This document shows positions 7,542 to 16,966 of a stretch of 22,009 nt of DNA, piece by piece. Source of the DNA: Gammaproteobacteria bacterium (GTDB lineage: Bacteria; Pseudomonadota; Gammaproteobacteria; GCA-001735895); the NCBI GenBank assembly GCA_021767985.1, contig JAASSH010000001.1:1-22009 (forward strand), written 5' to 3'. The first letter of the stretch is position 1, and every line of letters begins with the position of its first letter. The notes under the pieces were generated by a model. That model was not told the origin of the DNA and did not search any database. It saw only the letters and a program-made list of their open reading frames with translations. The translations under genes and the position numbers were made by a program.

Positions 7542-9266
7542 ATGAGAGCTTCCCGTTTCCATCTAGCAACCCTCAAAGAAACCCCGGTAGATGCCGAAAT
7601 CGTCAGTCATCAGCTAATGCTGCGTGCCGGTATGATCCGGCGACATGCGGCAGGCATCTATAGCTGGTTACCGCTGGGCCTGCGAATCCTGCGCAAGGTC
7701 GAACAGATCGTGCGCGAAGAAATGGACCGTGCCGGCGCGCTGGAGTTACTAATGCCATCGTTTCAGCCGTCCGAACTCTGGCAGGAATCAGGGCGCTGGG
7801 ACCAGTTCGGCCCGGAGTTGCTGCGGCTCAAGGACCGGCACGAGCGCGACGCCTGTATCGGCCCCACGCACGAAGAAATCGTTACCGACATCTTTCGCCG
7901 GGAGGTGAACAGTTACCGCCAGCTACCGCTTAATTTTTACCAGATTCAAACCAAGTTCCGTGACGAAATCAGGCCACGCTTCGGGGTTATGCGCTCGCGT
8001 GAATTCATCATGAAAGACGCCTACTCTTTCGACCTGGACCGGGACGCGATGCAACGCTCCTACGACATCATGGATCAGGCCTACATCAAAATCTTCGACC
8101 GCTTTGGCCTCGACTATCGCGCGGTCAGCGCCGACTCCGGCGCTATCGGCGGCAGTACCTCGCAGGAATTTCACGTGCTCGCCGAATCCGGTGAGGACGC
8201 AATTGCATTTTCGGACCAGAGCGACTTCGCGGCAAATATCGAAACCGTGGAGGCATTGCCGCCTGCAGCCGAGCGCGCCGCGCCTGCGGCCGATATGGAA
8301 ACCGTCGACACCCCGGGCATGCATACCATCGACGATCTCGCATCGGGTCTCGGTATCAGTGCCCGGCAGTGCCTCAAGACCCTGATCGCAGAGGCTGAAG
8401 ATGGCGGACTGGTCGCGCTGGTATTACGCGGAGATCACGAACTCAATGTGCTCAAGGCGGAGCGTCTCGCCGGCGTGGCGAGTCCACTGCGCCTGGCGCA
8501 GCGTGAGCAAATCATCGAGGTTCTGGGTAACGATATCGGTTCCATAGGCCCGATCGGATTGGCGATACCGGTATTCGTCGATCACAGTGCCGCCCGGCTG
8601 AGCGACTTCGTTTGCGGCGCCAACCAGGACAACAAGCACCTGGTCAACGCCAACTGGGGCCGGGATTGCGACGAACCGGTGAGCGTCGATATCCGCAACG
8701 TGGTCGCCGGCGATCCCAGCCCGGATGGCAAAGGCGAGCTGAAAATTCTGCGCGGCATCGAAGTCGGGCATATATTCCAGCTTGGCCAGAAATACTCCGA
8801 GTCGATGCAGGCCACGGTGCTGGACGAACAGGGCAAGGCGATCGTACCCTTCATGGGCTGCTACGGCATCGGCGTGACGCGCGTGGTCGCGGCCGCAATC
8901 GAACAAAACCACGACGACAAGGGCATCATCTGGCCCGAGTCGCTGGCACCGTTTCAGCTCGCGATTTGCCCGATCAATTATCACAAGTCCGAGATCGTCA
9001 AACAGGCGGCGGATGACTTTTACCAGCAATGCCTGGATCGCGGGCTCGAGGTATTTCTCGATGATCGGCCTCTGCGACCGGGGGTCATGTTTTCCGACAT
9101 GGAATTGATCGGCGTACCCCATCGTGTGGTATTCAGCGAACGCGGACTTGGAGCGCAACAGTTCGAACACAAGGGACGACGTGATTCCGAGGCACAGGAA
9201 CTGCCGCTGGATGAATTACCGGCTTTTATCGAAAAGCTTGCTAGTTCCTCATGGGCGCCCGGATAA
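7542..9266 (+). CDS. proS: Prolyl-tRNA synthetase (bacterial type, with editing domain)
   Basis: The 574-residue class II aminoacyl-tRNA synthetase charges tRNA-Pro in the cytosol; E. coli ProS has 572. Motif 2 lies in the segment [10 protein letters not shown]...[28 protein letters not shown] (about residues 107-166). A YbaK-like editing insertion, which hydrolyses Ala-tRNA-Pro, occupies about 225-400. It contains [12 protein letters not shown] and the GAN-DNKH segment. Motif 3 is [17 protein letters not shown] (about 439-455). The C-terminal anticodon-binding domain (about 472-570) includes [19 protein letters not shown]. The ATG at 7542 has no strong Shine-Dalgarno. The 3' end overlaps the next gene by 16 bases. 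Confidence 0.97.
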   Translation: MRASRFHLATLKETPVDAEIVSHQLMLRAGMIRRHAAGIYSWLPLGLRILRKVEQIVREEMDRAGALELLMPSFQPSELWQESGRWDQFGPELLRLKDRHERDACIGPTHEEIVTDIFRREVNSYRQLPLNFYQIQTKFRDEIRPRFGVMRSREFIMKDAYSFDLDRDAMQRSYDIMDQAYIKIFDRFGLDYRAVSADSGAIGGSTSQEFHVLAESGEDAIAFSDQSDFAANIETVEALPPAAERAAPAADMETVDTPGMHTIDDLASGLGISARQCLKTLIAEAEDGGLVALVLRGDHELNVLKAERLAGVASPLRLAQREQIIEVLGNDIGSIGPIGLAIPVFVDHSAARLSDFVCGANQDNKHLVNANWGRDCDEPVSVDIRNVVAGDPSPDGKGELKILRGIEVGHIFQLGQKYSESMQATVLDEQGKAIVPFMGCYGIGVTRVVAAAIEQNHDDKGIIWPESLAPFQLAICPINYHKSEIVKQAADDFYQQCLDRGLEVFLDDRPLRPGVMFSDMELIGVPHRVVFSERGLGAQQFEHKGRRDSEAQELPLDELPAFIEKLASSSWAPG

Positions 9267-9829
9267 CAAGGCTCGCGCCAATCCTGTTGCTGCCGCTGGT
9301 TTTATGGTCGGTAGCCAGTCCCGCTCACGCTTCCGCCGATCCCGAGTTACGCCGGTTGCTGAAAGAGGCAATCGAGTCCGATTCGGGTTTCGAAGACCGC
9401 TTCGATGCGCAGGTCTGGTTGCTCGACATGTCGCGGCGCCTCGAAAAGTTTGTCAAGAGTCCGCGCGCGCGCATTGAATTGCTCAAGCGGGTTCACTACG
9501 AGGCCAGGCGGGTCGGCATCGAGCCTGAACTGGTGTTGGCGGTAATCGAGGTGGAAAGCCGTTTCGACGAGTTCGCGATCTCGGTTGCGGGTGCGCGCGG
9601 GCTGATGCAGGTCATGCCATTCTGGCTCAACGAAATTGGAATCTCGGATCAGAACCTGTTCAAGATACGTACAAACCTCCGCATGGGTTGCACCATACTG
9701 CGCTATTACTTGGATATGGAACCCAATGATCTCGGCCGGGCGCTGGCACGCTACAATGGCAGTCTTGGCAAAACTGTTTATCCCAACAAGGTTATTAGCG
9801 CATTGCATAAGAACTGGTTCAAACAGTAA
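9251..9829 (+). CDS. Small lytic transglycosylase (SLT domain), exported
   Basis: The 192-residue protein has a signal peptide (about residues 1-28, ending ASPAHA). One compact SLT domain follows (about 85-190). The catalytic glutamate is Glu102 in [10 protein letters not shown], followed by the diagnostic [10 protein letters not shown] (114-123) and ALARYNGS (164-171). It would cleave the MurNAc-GlcNAc bond of peptidoglycan to give 1,6-anhydro ends in the periplasm. It lacks a lipobox, superhelical domain or LysM repeats, so it is a minimal member, not Slt70 or MltD. ATG 9251 lies inside the end of proS in another frame with little ribosome site, which suggests coupling to proS translation. 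Confidence 0.9.
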   Translation: MGARITRLAPILLLPLVLWSVASPAHASADPELRRLLKEAIESDSGFEDRFDAQVWLLDMSRRLEKFVKSPRARIELLKRVHYEARRVGIEPELVLAVIEVESRFDEFAISVAGARGLMQVMPFWLNEIGISDQNLFKIRTNLRMGCTILRYYLDMEPNDLGRALARYNGSLGKTVYPNKVISALHKNWFKQ

Positions 9830-9872
9830 ACTGCATCTCCCTGTAACCAATCGATTCGAGCCGGCTAAATCA

Positions 9873-11048
9873 ATGTCCCTGATCGGTAAACTCAGGCGCA
9901 TCAATCTCGATCGGCAGGGCTTGCTGAAAGCCAACGCCTTCGGTCGTGGCAAAAAGGCCAGCTTACGCGCCATCGAGCAGCTCGGTTACGTGCAGATAGA
10001 TACCATTTCGGTCGTCGAGCGAGCGCATCATCACGTACTCTGGTCCAGGGTGAGCAACTATCGCCCTGCTCTTCTCGACCAGTTGGTACGCGAGCGAAAG
10101 CTGTTCGAGTACTGGTCGCATGCCGCAGCCTGGATGCCGATGTCGGACTACCGCTTCGCGCTACCGAGAATGCGCCAGCTAAACGGCGAACGCGACTGGT
10201 TTGGCGACTGCGACAAGAAACTAAAACATGAAATACTGAAGCGCATTGAAATCGACGGGCCGATACGGGCGCGTGACTTCGAAGATCCGCAGCATCGCAG
10301 CAGCGGTTGGTGGCAGTGGAAGCCGGCAAAACAGGCGCTCGAGCAATTATTCATGCAGGGCGAATTAATGGTTAGCGCACGCCACGGTTTCCAGAAGCTG
10401 TACGACCTGCCCGAGCGCGTTCTACCCGACTGGGTCGACACTCGCGTACCGGACACGGAAGAGTTTGCCGCGCATCTAATCGATAGCAGCCTGCGTGCGC
10501 ACGGCTTTACGACCCTGACATCTGTCACTTATCTGCGCAAGGGCCAAAAACTGCGCACTGCGGTCAGACATCAGCTCGACGCACGCATTGAGAGTGAAAC
10601 CCTGACCCGCGTCGATCCCGGAAACGGCACGCAGATCTACATCGATCCGGAACTACTGGACCGCCGGGCGCCTCACGCCAGCGCCCAGGTGCGTATCCTG
10701 TCGCCATTCGACAACGTCGTTATCCAACGCCAGCGCGGCCGCGAAGTATTTGATTTCGACTACCAGATCGAGTGTTACCTGCCCGGGCCGAAACGAGTAC
10801 ACGGCTATTTTTGCCTGCCGATACTTTATCGGGATCGATTCGCGGGACGTATCGACTGCAAAGCGCATCGGAGCAGTCGCCGGCTGGAAGTAAAAGCCCT
10901 GCACATCGAAAATCGGGTGGACGAAGCCTTTCCCGAATGCCTTAGCCAGGCGCTGGCTTCGTTTGCGGCGTTTAACGGCTGCGACCAGATCTTCACCGCA
11001 GCAGGCGTACCGAAGCAATACCTCAACGAGTGCTCGATCTATAGTTAA
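9873..11048 (+). CDS. YcaQ-family winged-helix DNA glycosylase
   Basis: The 391-residue protein belongs to the YcaQ/AlkZ-like winged-helix family. E. coli YcaQ unhooks DNA interstrand crosslinks and excises bulky alkylpurines. N-terminal helices are followed by LGYVQIDTISVVERAHHHVLWSRV. In it, Gln41 and Asp43 form a QxD pair where AlkZ proteins have QxQ (family knowledge as I recall it). A three-winged-helix core and a C-terminal domain with SPFDNVVIQRQR (about 280) and a VHGYFCLPILYRDRFAGRIDCKAHR block (about 309-333) follow. I chose ATG 9873 because homology begins there; the frame is open further upstream inside the transglycosylase gene. It lies 43 bases after that gene. Its 3' end overlaps the convergent VTT gene by 26 bases. 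Confidence 0.88.
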   Translation: MSLIGKLRRINLDRQGLLKANAFGRGKKASLRAIEQLGYVQIDTISVVERAHHHVLWSRVSNYRPALLDQLVRERKLFEYWSHAAAWMPMSDYRFALPRMRQLNGERDWFGDCDKKLKHEILKRIEIDGPIRARDFEDPQHRSSGWWQWKPAKQALEQLFMQGELMVSARHGFQKLYDLPERVLPDWVDTRVPDTEEFAAHLIDSSLRAHGFTTLTSVTYLRKGQKLRTAVRHQLDARIESETLTRVDPGNGTQIYIDPELLDRRAPHASAQVRILSPFDNVVIQRQRGREVFDFDYQIECYLPGPKRVHGYFCLPILYRDRFAGRIDCKAHRSSRRLEVKALHIENRVDEAFPECLSQALASFAAFNGCDQIFTAAGVPKQYLNECSIYS

Positions 11049-11673
11049 TGAAGACCACCGCGGCGCTGGCGGCCGATAATAACACCAGCGGTCCGACGAT
11101 CCAGATGTCCAGTAAAACATCGAGGGACAATGAGGTCGATGCGCTGTATATGACCTGGGCATAGACATACGACTTGACTGAAATGCCCAGGATCGCCGAC
11201 AGGATGAAATGGTTTAATCTGGCCTTCAGGATGCCCGCGCTGTAATTGACAACCGAATGCGGAAACGCGGGAAACACCCGCATCGCGAACAGGGTAAAAA
11301 AATTATCCTGCGCATGCAGCAGTTTGTAACTGCGGGAATTCTCGATTCTATGCCGCCAGTCCGCGGTCAGGTACTCGGAGAAATAGTAGGCCCCGAGTCC
11401 GCCCAGCGTACCGCCGGCGGCAAGGATAAAGGTTGCGACCGGAGGCGGATACAGCGGTGCCGCAACCCAGAGAAACAGCGAACCCGCGAGCGCAAAGGTA
11501 AACAATATCGTCTGCGCCAGGATCAGAATCAGAATCAACCACCAGTACTGCGCATACCCGCGCGCAACCTCGAGTAGCTGCCTGGCATCCAGCCATCCGG
11601 CAATTTCCAGATATACACCTAGCGTAACCAGTAGTACGATCAGGAGCAGTTTTATACGATGCTGCTTTATCAT
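11023..11673 (-). CDS. TVP38/TMEM64 (VTT/DedA-like) family membrane protein
   Basis: This 216-residue integral membrane protein has an N-terminal helix (about residues 8-25). A VTT domain with several hydrophobic segments (about 42-210) follows. The region includes GGTLGGLGAYYFSEYL and FAMRVFPAFPHSVVNYSAGI, the R-x-FP-x-P-x-x-x-N-x-x-AG pattern typical of the family. VTT proteins include DedA lipid scramblases and flippases and eukaryotic TMEM41B/VMP1; the substrate for this one is unknown. It begins 41 bases after the downstream end of the small lipoprotein gene on the same strand, so it is probably the last gene of a GspE-lipoprotein-VTT transcript. Confidence 0.85.
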   Translation of the reverse strand: MIKQHRIKLLLIVLLVTLGVYLEIAGWLDARQLLEVARGYAQYWWLILILILAQTILFTFALAGSLFLWVAAPLYPPPVATFILAAGGTLGGLGAYYFSEYLTADWRHRIENSRSYKLLHAQDNFFTLFAMRVFPAFPHSVVNYSAGILKARLNHFILSAILGISVKSYVYAQVIYSASTSLSLDVLLDIWIVGPLVLLSAASAAVVFINYRSSTR

Positions 11674-11714
11674 CGTAACTCCTCGCTAACCCGCGGCAGG
11701 TTGCTGATAAATCA

Positions 11715-12185
11715 TTACTCCAGGTCCACGAGGCTCGCAGGTTTCCAGCTGGCATGCTGCAGCAGCCATTCGTCCTGCCTGACCAGGCGCAGCTCGAAAC
11801 CGTAAACCCTGGCACGCAGAGCAGAGACCGCGTCGATATCGCTAATCACGCTGCCCGCCATCGCCACGTGCAACCTGGCTGTCGCCTGGTTCTCGCCCAG
11901 CAGTTCGATCTCACCGATACGAGTAAACAAATGAATATTCTTGTGGCGCAAAAAATAGAGGCGCAACATACCCGCGACCCGTTTCTTGTTGTAACCACTC
12001 TGGTCGAGGTAGCTTTCATGGATCATCTCGGAGAGGTCGTCTGAGCTGCGCCGTTCGGCCGCTTCGACCGCGCTGGCGATGAAGTTACGGATTTCGTCTT
12101 CTGGTGAGTCCGGGCCACCGCTACAGGCCAGCAGGGATCCCCCTGCCCACAGCAGTAACAGCAGCCGACCCAGGAGCTTCCTCAC
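11715..12185 (-). CDS. Small predicted lipoprotein of unknown function
   Basis: I recognise no family with confidence. From GTG 12185 the product is 156 residues. It begins with a lipoprotein-type signal (VRKLLGRLLLLLWAGGSLLAC) whose lipobox Cys is residue 21. An alpha+beta domain follows: two helices (EDEIRNFIASAVEAAERR and a segment with DDLSEMIHESYLD), then strands such as GEIELLGENQATARLHVAMAG and YGFELRLVRQDEWLLQHASW. This order resembles a nuclear-transport-factor-2-like fold, which is inference only. A TTG at 12215 inside the GspE gene would add ten residues before the signal; I think it less likely. The GTG lies four bases after the GspE stop, so the two genes look translationally coupled. 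Confidence 0.7.
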   Translation of the reverse strand: MRKLLGRLLLLLWAGGSLLACSGGPDSPEDEIRNFIASAVEAAERRSSDDLSEMIHESYLDQSGYNKKRVAGMLRLYFLRHKNIHLFTRIGEIELLGENQATARLHVAMAGSVISDIDAVSALRARVYGFELRLVRQDEWLLQHASWKPASLVDLE

Positions 12186-12189
12186 GGCG

Positions 12190-13956
12190 CTAGACGTCGT
12201 AGCGGGGTGGCGCAACCTTGAGCACTTCTTCGATCGTGGTCATGCCGCGCGCCACCTTTTGCGCACCCGCCAGGTTCAGCGGTTTCATTCCCTGGCGGAT
12301 CGCCAGCTTGCGAAATTTCACCAGGTCGAAGTCTTCAGCGATTGCCTGTTTCAGGCTATCGCCCAGCGGCATCATCTCGTAAATACCGACGCGCCCGATA
12401 AATCCCGTCTGTCGACATTCGAGACAACCCTCGGCGGCGGCAATCTTCTCGGGTGCCGACGTGGTCCAGGGGCTGATCAGCGCCTGCCAGTCGAGCATGT
12501 CGAATTCGGATTCGTGCTTGCAGTGCGGACACAGCGTACGCACCAGGCGCTGCGCCACCACCCCGATCAGGGTTGCGCTAATCAAATATGGCGGCACGCC
12601 CACTTCAGCCAGACGCGCGATCGCCGAAGGCGCATCGTTGGTATGCAGGGTCGATAACACCAGATGCCCGGTAAGCGCCGCCTGCACCGCCATTTCAGCG
12701 GTTTCGCGATCGCGAATCTCGCCCACCATAATAATATCGGGATCCTGGCGTAACAGGGTTTTGACACCGGTGGCGAAATCCAGGTCGATGTTGTGCTGCA
12801 CCTGCATCTGGTTGAAGCTGGGTTCGACCAGCTCGATCGGATCCTCGATGGTGCACACGTTCACTTCGGGGGTGGCCAGGTGCTTGAGACTGGTATACAG
12901 GGTTGTTGTTTTACCTGATCCCGTCGGCCCGGTTACCAGGATAATGCCATAGGGACGCGAAATCATATTGTTCCAGATTTCGGACTCTTTTTTCTCCAAC
13001 CCCAGCGCGGCAAAATTCTTGACCAGAACTTCCGGATCGAATATCCGCAGTACCAGCTTCTCGCCAAACGCCGTCGGCATGCTCGACAGACGCAGCTCGA
13101 TCTCGGCGCCATCGGGCGACAGCGTCTTGATACGGCCATCCTGGGGCTTGCGTTTTTCGGCGACGTCGAGGCGCCCCATGATCTTGATGCGACTGACCAC
13201 CGCGGCCGTTATATTGGCAGGTATCTCGTAAACCTGATGCATGACGCCATCGATGCGAAAGCGCACATTGCCCTGCTCGCGTCGGGGCTCGATATGAATA
13301 TCACTGGCCCGCTGGTTAAAGGCATACTGCATCAGCCAGTCGACGATACTGACGATGTGCTGATCTTCGGCGTCTACCTTACCTGTTTTACCCAGCTCGA
13401 TGAGTTGCTCGAGGTTCTGGATATTGCCGGGAAGCTCGCCCAGGTTCTTGTTGCCTGCGCCTTCCATCGCCTTACTGACGCTATAAAACTCTATCAGGTA
13501 ACTTTTCAAGTCCCTGGGATTCGCCAGCACCTTCCTGATCGGCTTGTTGACGATGCGATCCAGCTCGTCCATCCATTCCTGGTTATAGGGATCGGTCACC
13601 GCGATCGAAACTTCGTTGTCGCTTACTTCCACGGGCAGGATACCGAAGCGGGAGGCGTAAGCGTACGACACGATCGAGGTACAGGAAGTGACATCCATCT
13701 TCAGCGGATCGAAATGATATCGCTCCAGCCCGGACTGCTCGGCCAGCCAGTCGGTCAGCACGTCGAGCGTAAGCGATTGTTCCGGGCGCGACTTGTTAGC
13801 CCACTGCCGGTTGGCGATGATTTCCAGGGGGTGCAGGGATTTTCTGTCCTGGGAGGAAACCAGCGAGGTAATCATGCTGGCCTTATCCTGCTCGATGATA
13901 TCCTGCGATACCAGTAGATCGAGCATCCCTTCCAGGGTGCAGGCAGGTTTAGTCAC
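12190..13956 (-). CDS. GspE/PulE-family secretion or pilus ATPase, solitary
   Basis: The 588-residue protein is a complete type II secretion/type IV pilus-type hexameric ATPase. An N-terminal MshEN/T2SSE-N-like domain (about residues 60-160) precedes the N2 domain (about 195-310). The catalytic domain shows Walker A GPTGSGKTT (343-351), an Asp box from 371 (EDPIE), Walker B IIMVGEIRD (408-416) and a His box GHLVLSTLHTNDA (430-442). A four-cysteine zinc knuckle is CPHC (476/479) plus CLEC (511/514). It would power pseudopilus or pilus extension at the inner membrane. No other secretion or pilus gene is in the window, so its partners are elsewhere. The start is a GTG at 13956 with no clear ribosome site; ATG 13926 is an alternative. 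Confidence 0.9.
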   Translation of the reverse strand: MTKPACTLEGMLDLLVSQDIIEQDKASMITSLVSSQDRKSLHPLEIIANRQWANKSRPEQSLTLDVLTDWLAEQSGLERYHFDPLKMDVTSCTSIVSYAYASRFGILPVEVSDNEVSIAVTDPYNQEWMDELDRIVNKPIRKVLANPRDLKSYLIEFYSVSKAMEGAGNKNLGELPGNIQNLEQLIELGKTGKVDAEDQHIVSIVDWLMQYAFNQRASDIHIEPRREQGNVRFRIDGVMHQVYEIPANITAAVVSRIKIMGRLDVAEKRKPQDGRIKTLSPDGAEIELRLSSMPTAFGEKLVLRIFDPEVLVKNFAALGLEKKESEIWNNMISRPYGIILVTGPTGSGKTTTLYTSLKHLATPEVNVCTIEDPIELVEPSFNQMQVQHNIDLDFATGVKTLLRQDPDIIMVGEIRDRETAEMAVQAALTGHLVLSTLHTNDAPSAIARLAEVGVPPYLISATLIGVVAQRLVRTLCPHCKHESEFDMLDWQALISPWTTSAPEKIAAAEGCLECRQTGFIGRVGIYEMMPLGDSLKQAIAEDFDLVKFRKLAIRQGMKPLNLAGAQKVARGMTTIEEVLKVAPPRYDV

Positions 13957-14019
13957 GGTTTAGTCTTGCAATAATGCTTTACTGCATATTAGCAGGATTT
14001 GGCGGACTTGCATGGCTGA

Positions 14020-14499
14020 TTACTGCGCCACGGCTTGTTGCGGTTGCCAGTTCTCGATGAACTGTTCGATCATATCACGAGTGACCGGCCCAACCTGGCG
14101 CGCGACGACCTCGCCCTCGGGGCTGACCAGGAAAGTCGTCGGCAGACCCGGAATCAATCCCAGTTCAGATTGCTGGGTAGGGCCCGACATGAAAACCGGA
14201 TAGGTAATGAAATAATCTTCCAGGAAATTCTTTAGTTGCTGCCTGCCGATGTGTTCAGCATTAATGCCGATTACCATTGCGTTCTTATCCGCGTGCGCAT
14301 CATGAAACGACTGTAGTTCAGGCATTTCGACAATACAGGGTGGGCACCAGGTCGCCCAGTAATTCACCACCAGCCACTTCCCCTGGAAACTACTCAGGTT
14401 TAACTTGTTTCCATGAATGTCATCCAGCGGCATGTCGATCGCCGGCGCCGCGATCGGCACGGCAAGCAACAGCAGCAGTGCGGGTAATAATCGTTTCAT
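14020..14499 (-). CDS. TlpA/ResA-like thiol:disulfide oxidoreductase, exported
   Basis: The 159-residue protein has a signal peptide (about residues 1-20, KRLLPALLLLLAVPIAAPA). A thioredoxin fold of the TlpA/ResA/DsbE type follows. The redox motif is WCPPC (Cys52, Cys55), preceded by LVVNYWATWC. The cis-proline region is PGLPTTFLVSPEG. It probably reduces disulfides or apocytochrome c thiols in the periplasm; the partner is unknown because no cytochrome maturation genes are nearby. The start is uncertain: ATG 14499 gives a clean signal peptide, while ATG 14511 would add four residues (MTRS). The gene ends 63 bases before the GspE gene on the same strand. Confidence 0.88.
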   Translation of the reverse strand: MKRLLPALLLLLAVPIAAPAIDMPLDDIHGNKLNLSSFQGKWLVVNYWATWCPPCIVEMPELQSFHDAHADKNAMVIGINAEHIGRQQLKNFLEDYFITYPVFMSGPTQQSELGLIPGLPTTFLVSPEGEVVARQVGPVTRDMIEQFIENWQPQQAVAQ

Positions 14500-14696
14500 G
14501 CTTCTAGTCATAATCAACAACGAGGTACCTGTTCTAGGAGAGACCAGCCAGGATTTAGTTCAATAATTCTGGATACAGCGGTCGACCCGCGAGTCGTGTT
14601 TAATCCAGTTAGACAGGTATAGTGTAGTCGTGATTCGCGGCTACACAGGGCAACACATAACCTGGCGGACCTGGTCCCCAGCGATGAACAGCTTAC

Positions 14697-14726
14697 AAAA
14701 AAAAGCCCGCTGTCGCGGGCTTTTTT
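14697..14726 (-). terminator. Rho-independent terminator after the LysM lipoprotein gene
   Basis: Stem arms GCCCGC (14705-14710) and GCGGGC (14715-14720) enclose the loop TGTC. They are flanked by eight A's on the left and six T's on the right, so the structure could terminate on either strand. It lies 16 bases past the stop of the LysM gene on the - strand. It is the clearest intrinsic terminator in the window and separates this gene from tlpA. Confidence 0.85.
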
Positions 14727-14741
14727 CAGGTTTGCTTAACG

Positions 14742-15398
14742 CTATTGCGCCAGGTAATCCAGGTCCGAGGCCTCGGTTTCACCCAGGGTCCAGGCGCCAC
14801 GGTTCTTGGCATGCTCGATGGCTGCACCACGCTCGGCACCTTTGGCTTTCGGAATGTAGAAATACTGACCAGGATAAATCAGGTCGGCGTCCTTGATCTG
14901 ACCCGAGTTAGCCTTGTAAATCAGCGGCCACATGTAAGGATCGCCGTAGATGGTGTCCTGTCCGGAAATATTCCACAGGTTGTCACCCGAGACAACCAGG
15001 TAACCACCCATGTAGGGAGAGTCGTCCGTTGCCATTTCGGTTTCGACTGGCGTAGTGTCAGCGCTTTGCATGGCGGCAATTGCTTCCGCTGCAGCATCCT
15101 CGGCCTTGTTGGCCAGGATCTTGGCGCGAACGTTTTCACAATCGGCGGCCGCCTGCTCGGCTTCCTCGATAATCTTCGCGTTTTCTTCCCATTCCGCACC
15201 GAGGTTTCTGGCGCGCGCATTCTTCAACTTGGCCGCATAGATCGCATTTCGAACTTCAGGCGTCGCGCCCTGGCATTCATCTTCTGCCGCCATATCAGTC
15301 GCCATATCGTCGGTTGTTGAGGCTTGTTGACAGCCGACGATCATGCCTGAGGTCAGAGCGACGATAGCCGCGACCTTAAGGAGTTCTGTTGGTTTCAT
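14742..15398 (-). CDS. LysM-domain lipoprotein with helical, Ala-rich middle region
   Basis: The 218-residue protein starts with a lipoprotein signal whose lipobox ends VGC (Cys23). A short acidic linker and a helical, alanine- and glutamate-rich segment (about residues 45-112, for example NAKIIEEAEQAAADCENVRA) follow. Next come a TPVETEMATDDSPY linker and one LysM domain (about 132-180: YLVVSGDNLWNISGQDTIYG to LIYPGQYFYIPK). A charged tail closes it. LysM binds the glycan of peptidoglycan, so the protein probably tethers the outer membrane to the wall, in the manner of other LysM lipoproteins. It stands alone, with a GGAGA ribosome site and its own terminator, suggesting a single-gene, possibly highly expressed unit. 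Confidence 0.85.
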   Translation of the reverse strand: MKPTELLKVAAIVALTSGMIVGCQQASTTDDMATDMAAEDECQGATPEVRNAIYAAKLKNARARNLGAEWEENAKIIEEAEQAAADCENVRAKILANKAEDAAAEAIAAMQSADTTPVETEMATDDSPYMGGYLVVSGDNLWNISGQDTIYGDPYMWPLIYKANSGQIKDADLIYPGQYFYIPKAKGAERGAAIEHAKNRGAWTLGETEASDLDYLAQ

Positions 15399-15624
15399 CT
15401 ATTATATTCTCCGAGAACTTTATCGAATTATTACTTAAGTACTTACTTGGTAAATTTCAGGTAGCCCATTTTGCCAAGAAGACTACATTGATCAACCCTT
15501 TAGAGCAAGTTTTTAATGTAAATATTACTCAATCGTGACCGATTATAGCCTAGTTTCTGCGGATTTCATGCCCGCGATCTGTCAGCCCTGTTCAGAGCCC
15601 TGCCCGATTGCGCCGGAAAGCCTA
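15399..15624. other. Divergent intergenic region upstream of the LysM gene and arsC
   Basis: I see no gene here. The half next to the LysM gene (about 15410-15545) is AT-rich and must hold its promoter. The best - strand match is TTGATC at 15494-15489 with CAAAAT 16 bases further on, which is only moderate. The half towards arsC is more GC-rich and shows nothing distinctive before the arsC promoter. Confidence 0.4.
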
Positions 15625-15653
15625 TTGCCATCGCTGCGGCGTTATTGTAAAAC
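15625..15653 (+). promoter_or_regulatory. Candidate promoter of arsC-wrbA-DUF2069
   Basis: TTGCCA (15625-15630, one mismatch to TTGACA) and TAAAAC (15648-15653) are separated by exactly 17 bases. Transcription would begin near 15660, about 25 bases before the ATG at 15686. Confidence 0.45.
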
Positions 15654-15685
15654 AGCGGCAATTTCGCTCGACAGGGTGCCATAGA

Positions 15686-16625
<940 letters not shown>

Positions 16626-16627
16626 TC

Positions 16628-16966
16628 TTGCACCCGCTTAAAGTCATCAGCCTGCTGTCCTGGATCAGCCTGCTTGCGTTTCAGTTAAGCCTGTTCTGGC
16701 CCGCATCGGGCTTCAATCGCTACCTGGCGTCCTGCCTGGTTATTCTGCTATTGATTCCATCGAGGGGATTGCTGCGGTCAAAGGCTTACACCTACAAGTG
16801 GATCGGCTTTCTGACGATGGTTTACTTCTGCCTCGGTATCAGCGAACTGATGTTTAATCCCGATCTGCGCATCTACGGCTTCGGCACCACGGTTGCAAGC
16901 ATGCTGCTGTTCATAGCGAGCATCTACTACGCGCGTTACCTGAAACTGCAGGCGCGAGAAACCTAG
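16628..16966 (+). CDS. DUF2069 membrane protein
   Basis: The 112-residue protein is strongly hydrophobic, with about four membrane segments (residues 5-25, 30-46, 56-78 and 85-105). It matches DUF2069, a short inner-membrane family usually found beside wrbA in gammaproteobacteria; its function is unknown. The start is TTG 16628, two bases after the wrbA stop, giving MHPLKVISLLSWISLL. Close spacing shows it is the third gene of the arsC-wrbA operon. Its TAG stop overlaps the TAG stop of convergent hda within a CTAG tetranucleotide. Confidence 0.8.
   Translation: MHPLKVISLLSWISLLAFQLSLFWPASGFNRYLASCLVILLLIPSRGLLRSKAYTYKWIGFLTMVYFCLGISELMFNPDLRIYGFGTTVASMLLFIASIYYARYLKLQARET

Noticed and set aside
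8424..9170. 248-codon open frame antisense to proS
   Set aside because: It lies entirely inside the proS gene, has no recognisable domain, and arises from high-GC codon use on the coding strand.
10653..11168. 171-codon - strand frame spanning the end of the ycaQ-like gene and the VTT gene
   Set aside because: It overlaps two better supported genes and shows no domain.
12079..12657. 192-codon + strand open frame opposite the lipoprotein and GspE genes, and the 226-codon one at 13237-13917
   Set aside because: Both are shadows of the clearly real GspE gene; no family match or ribosome site.
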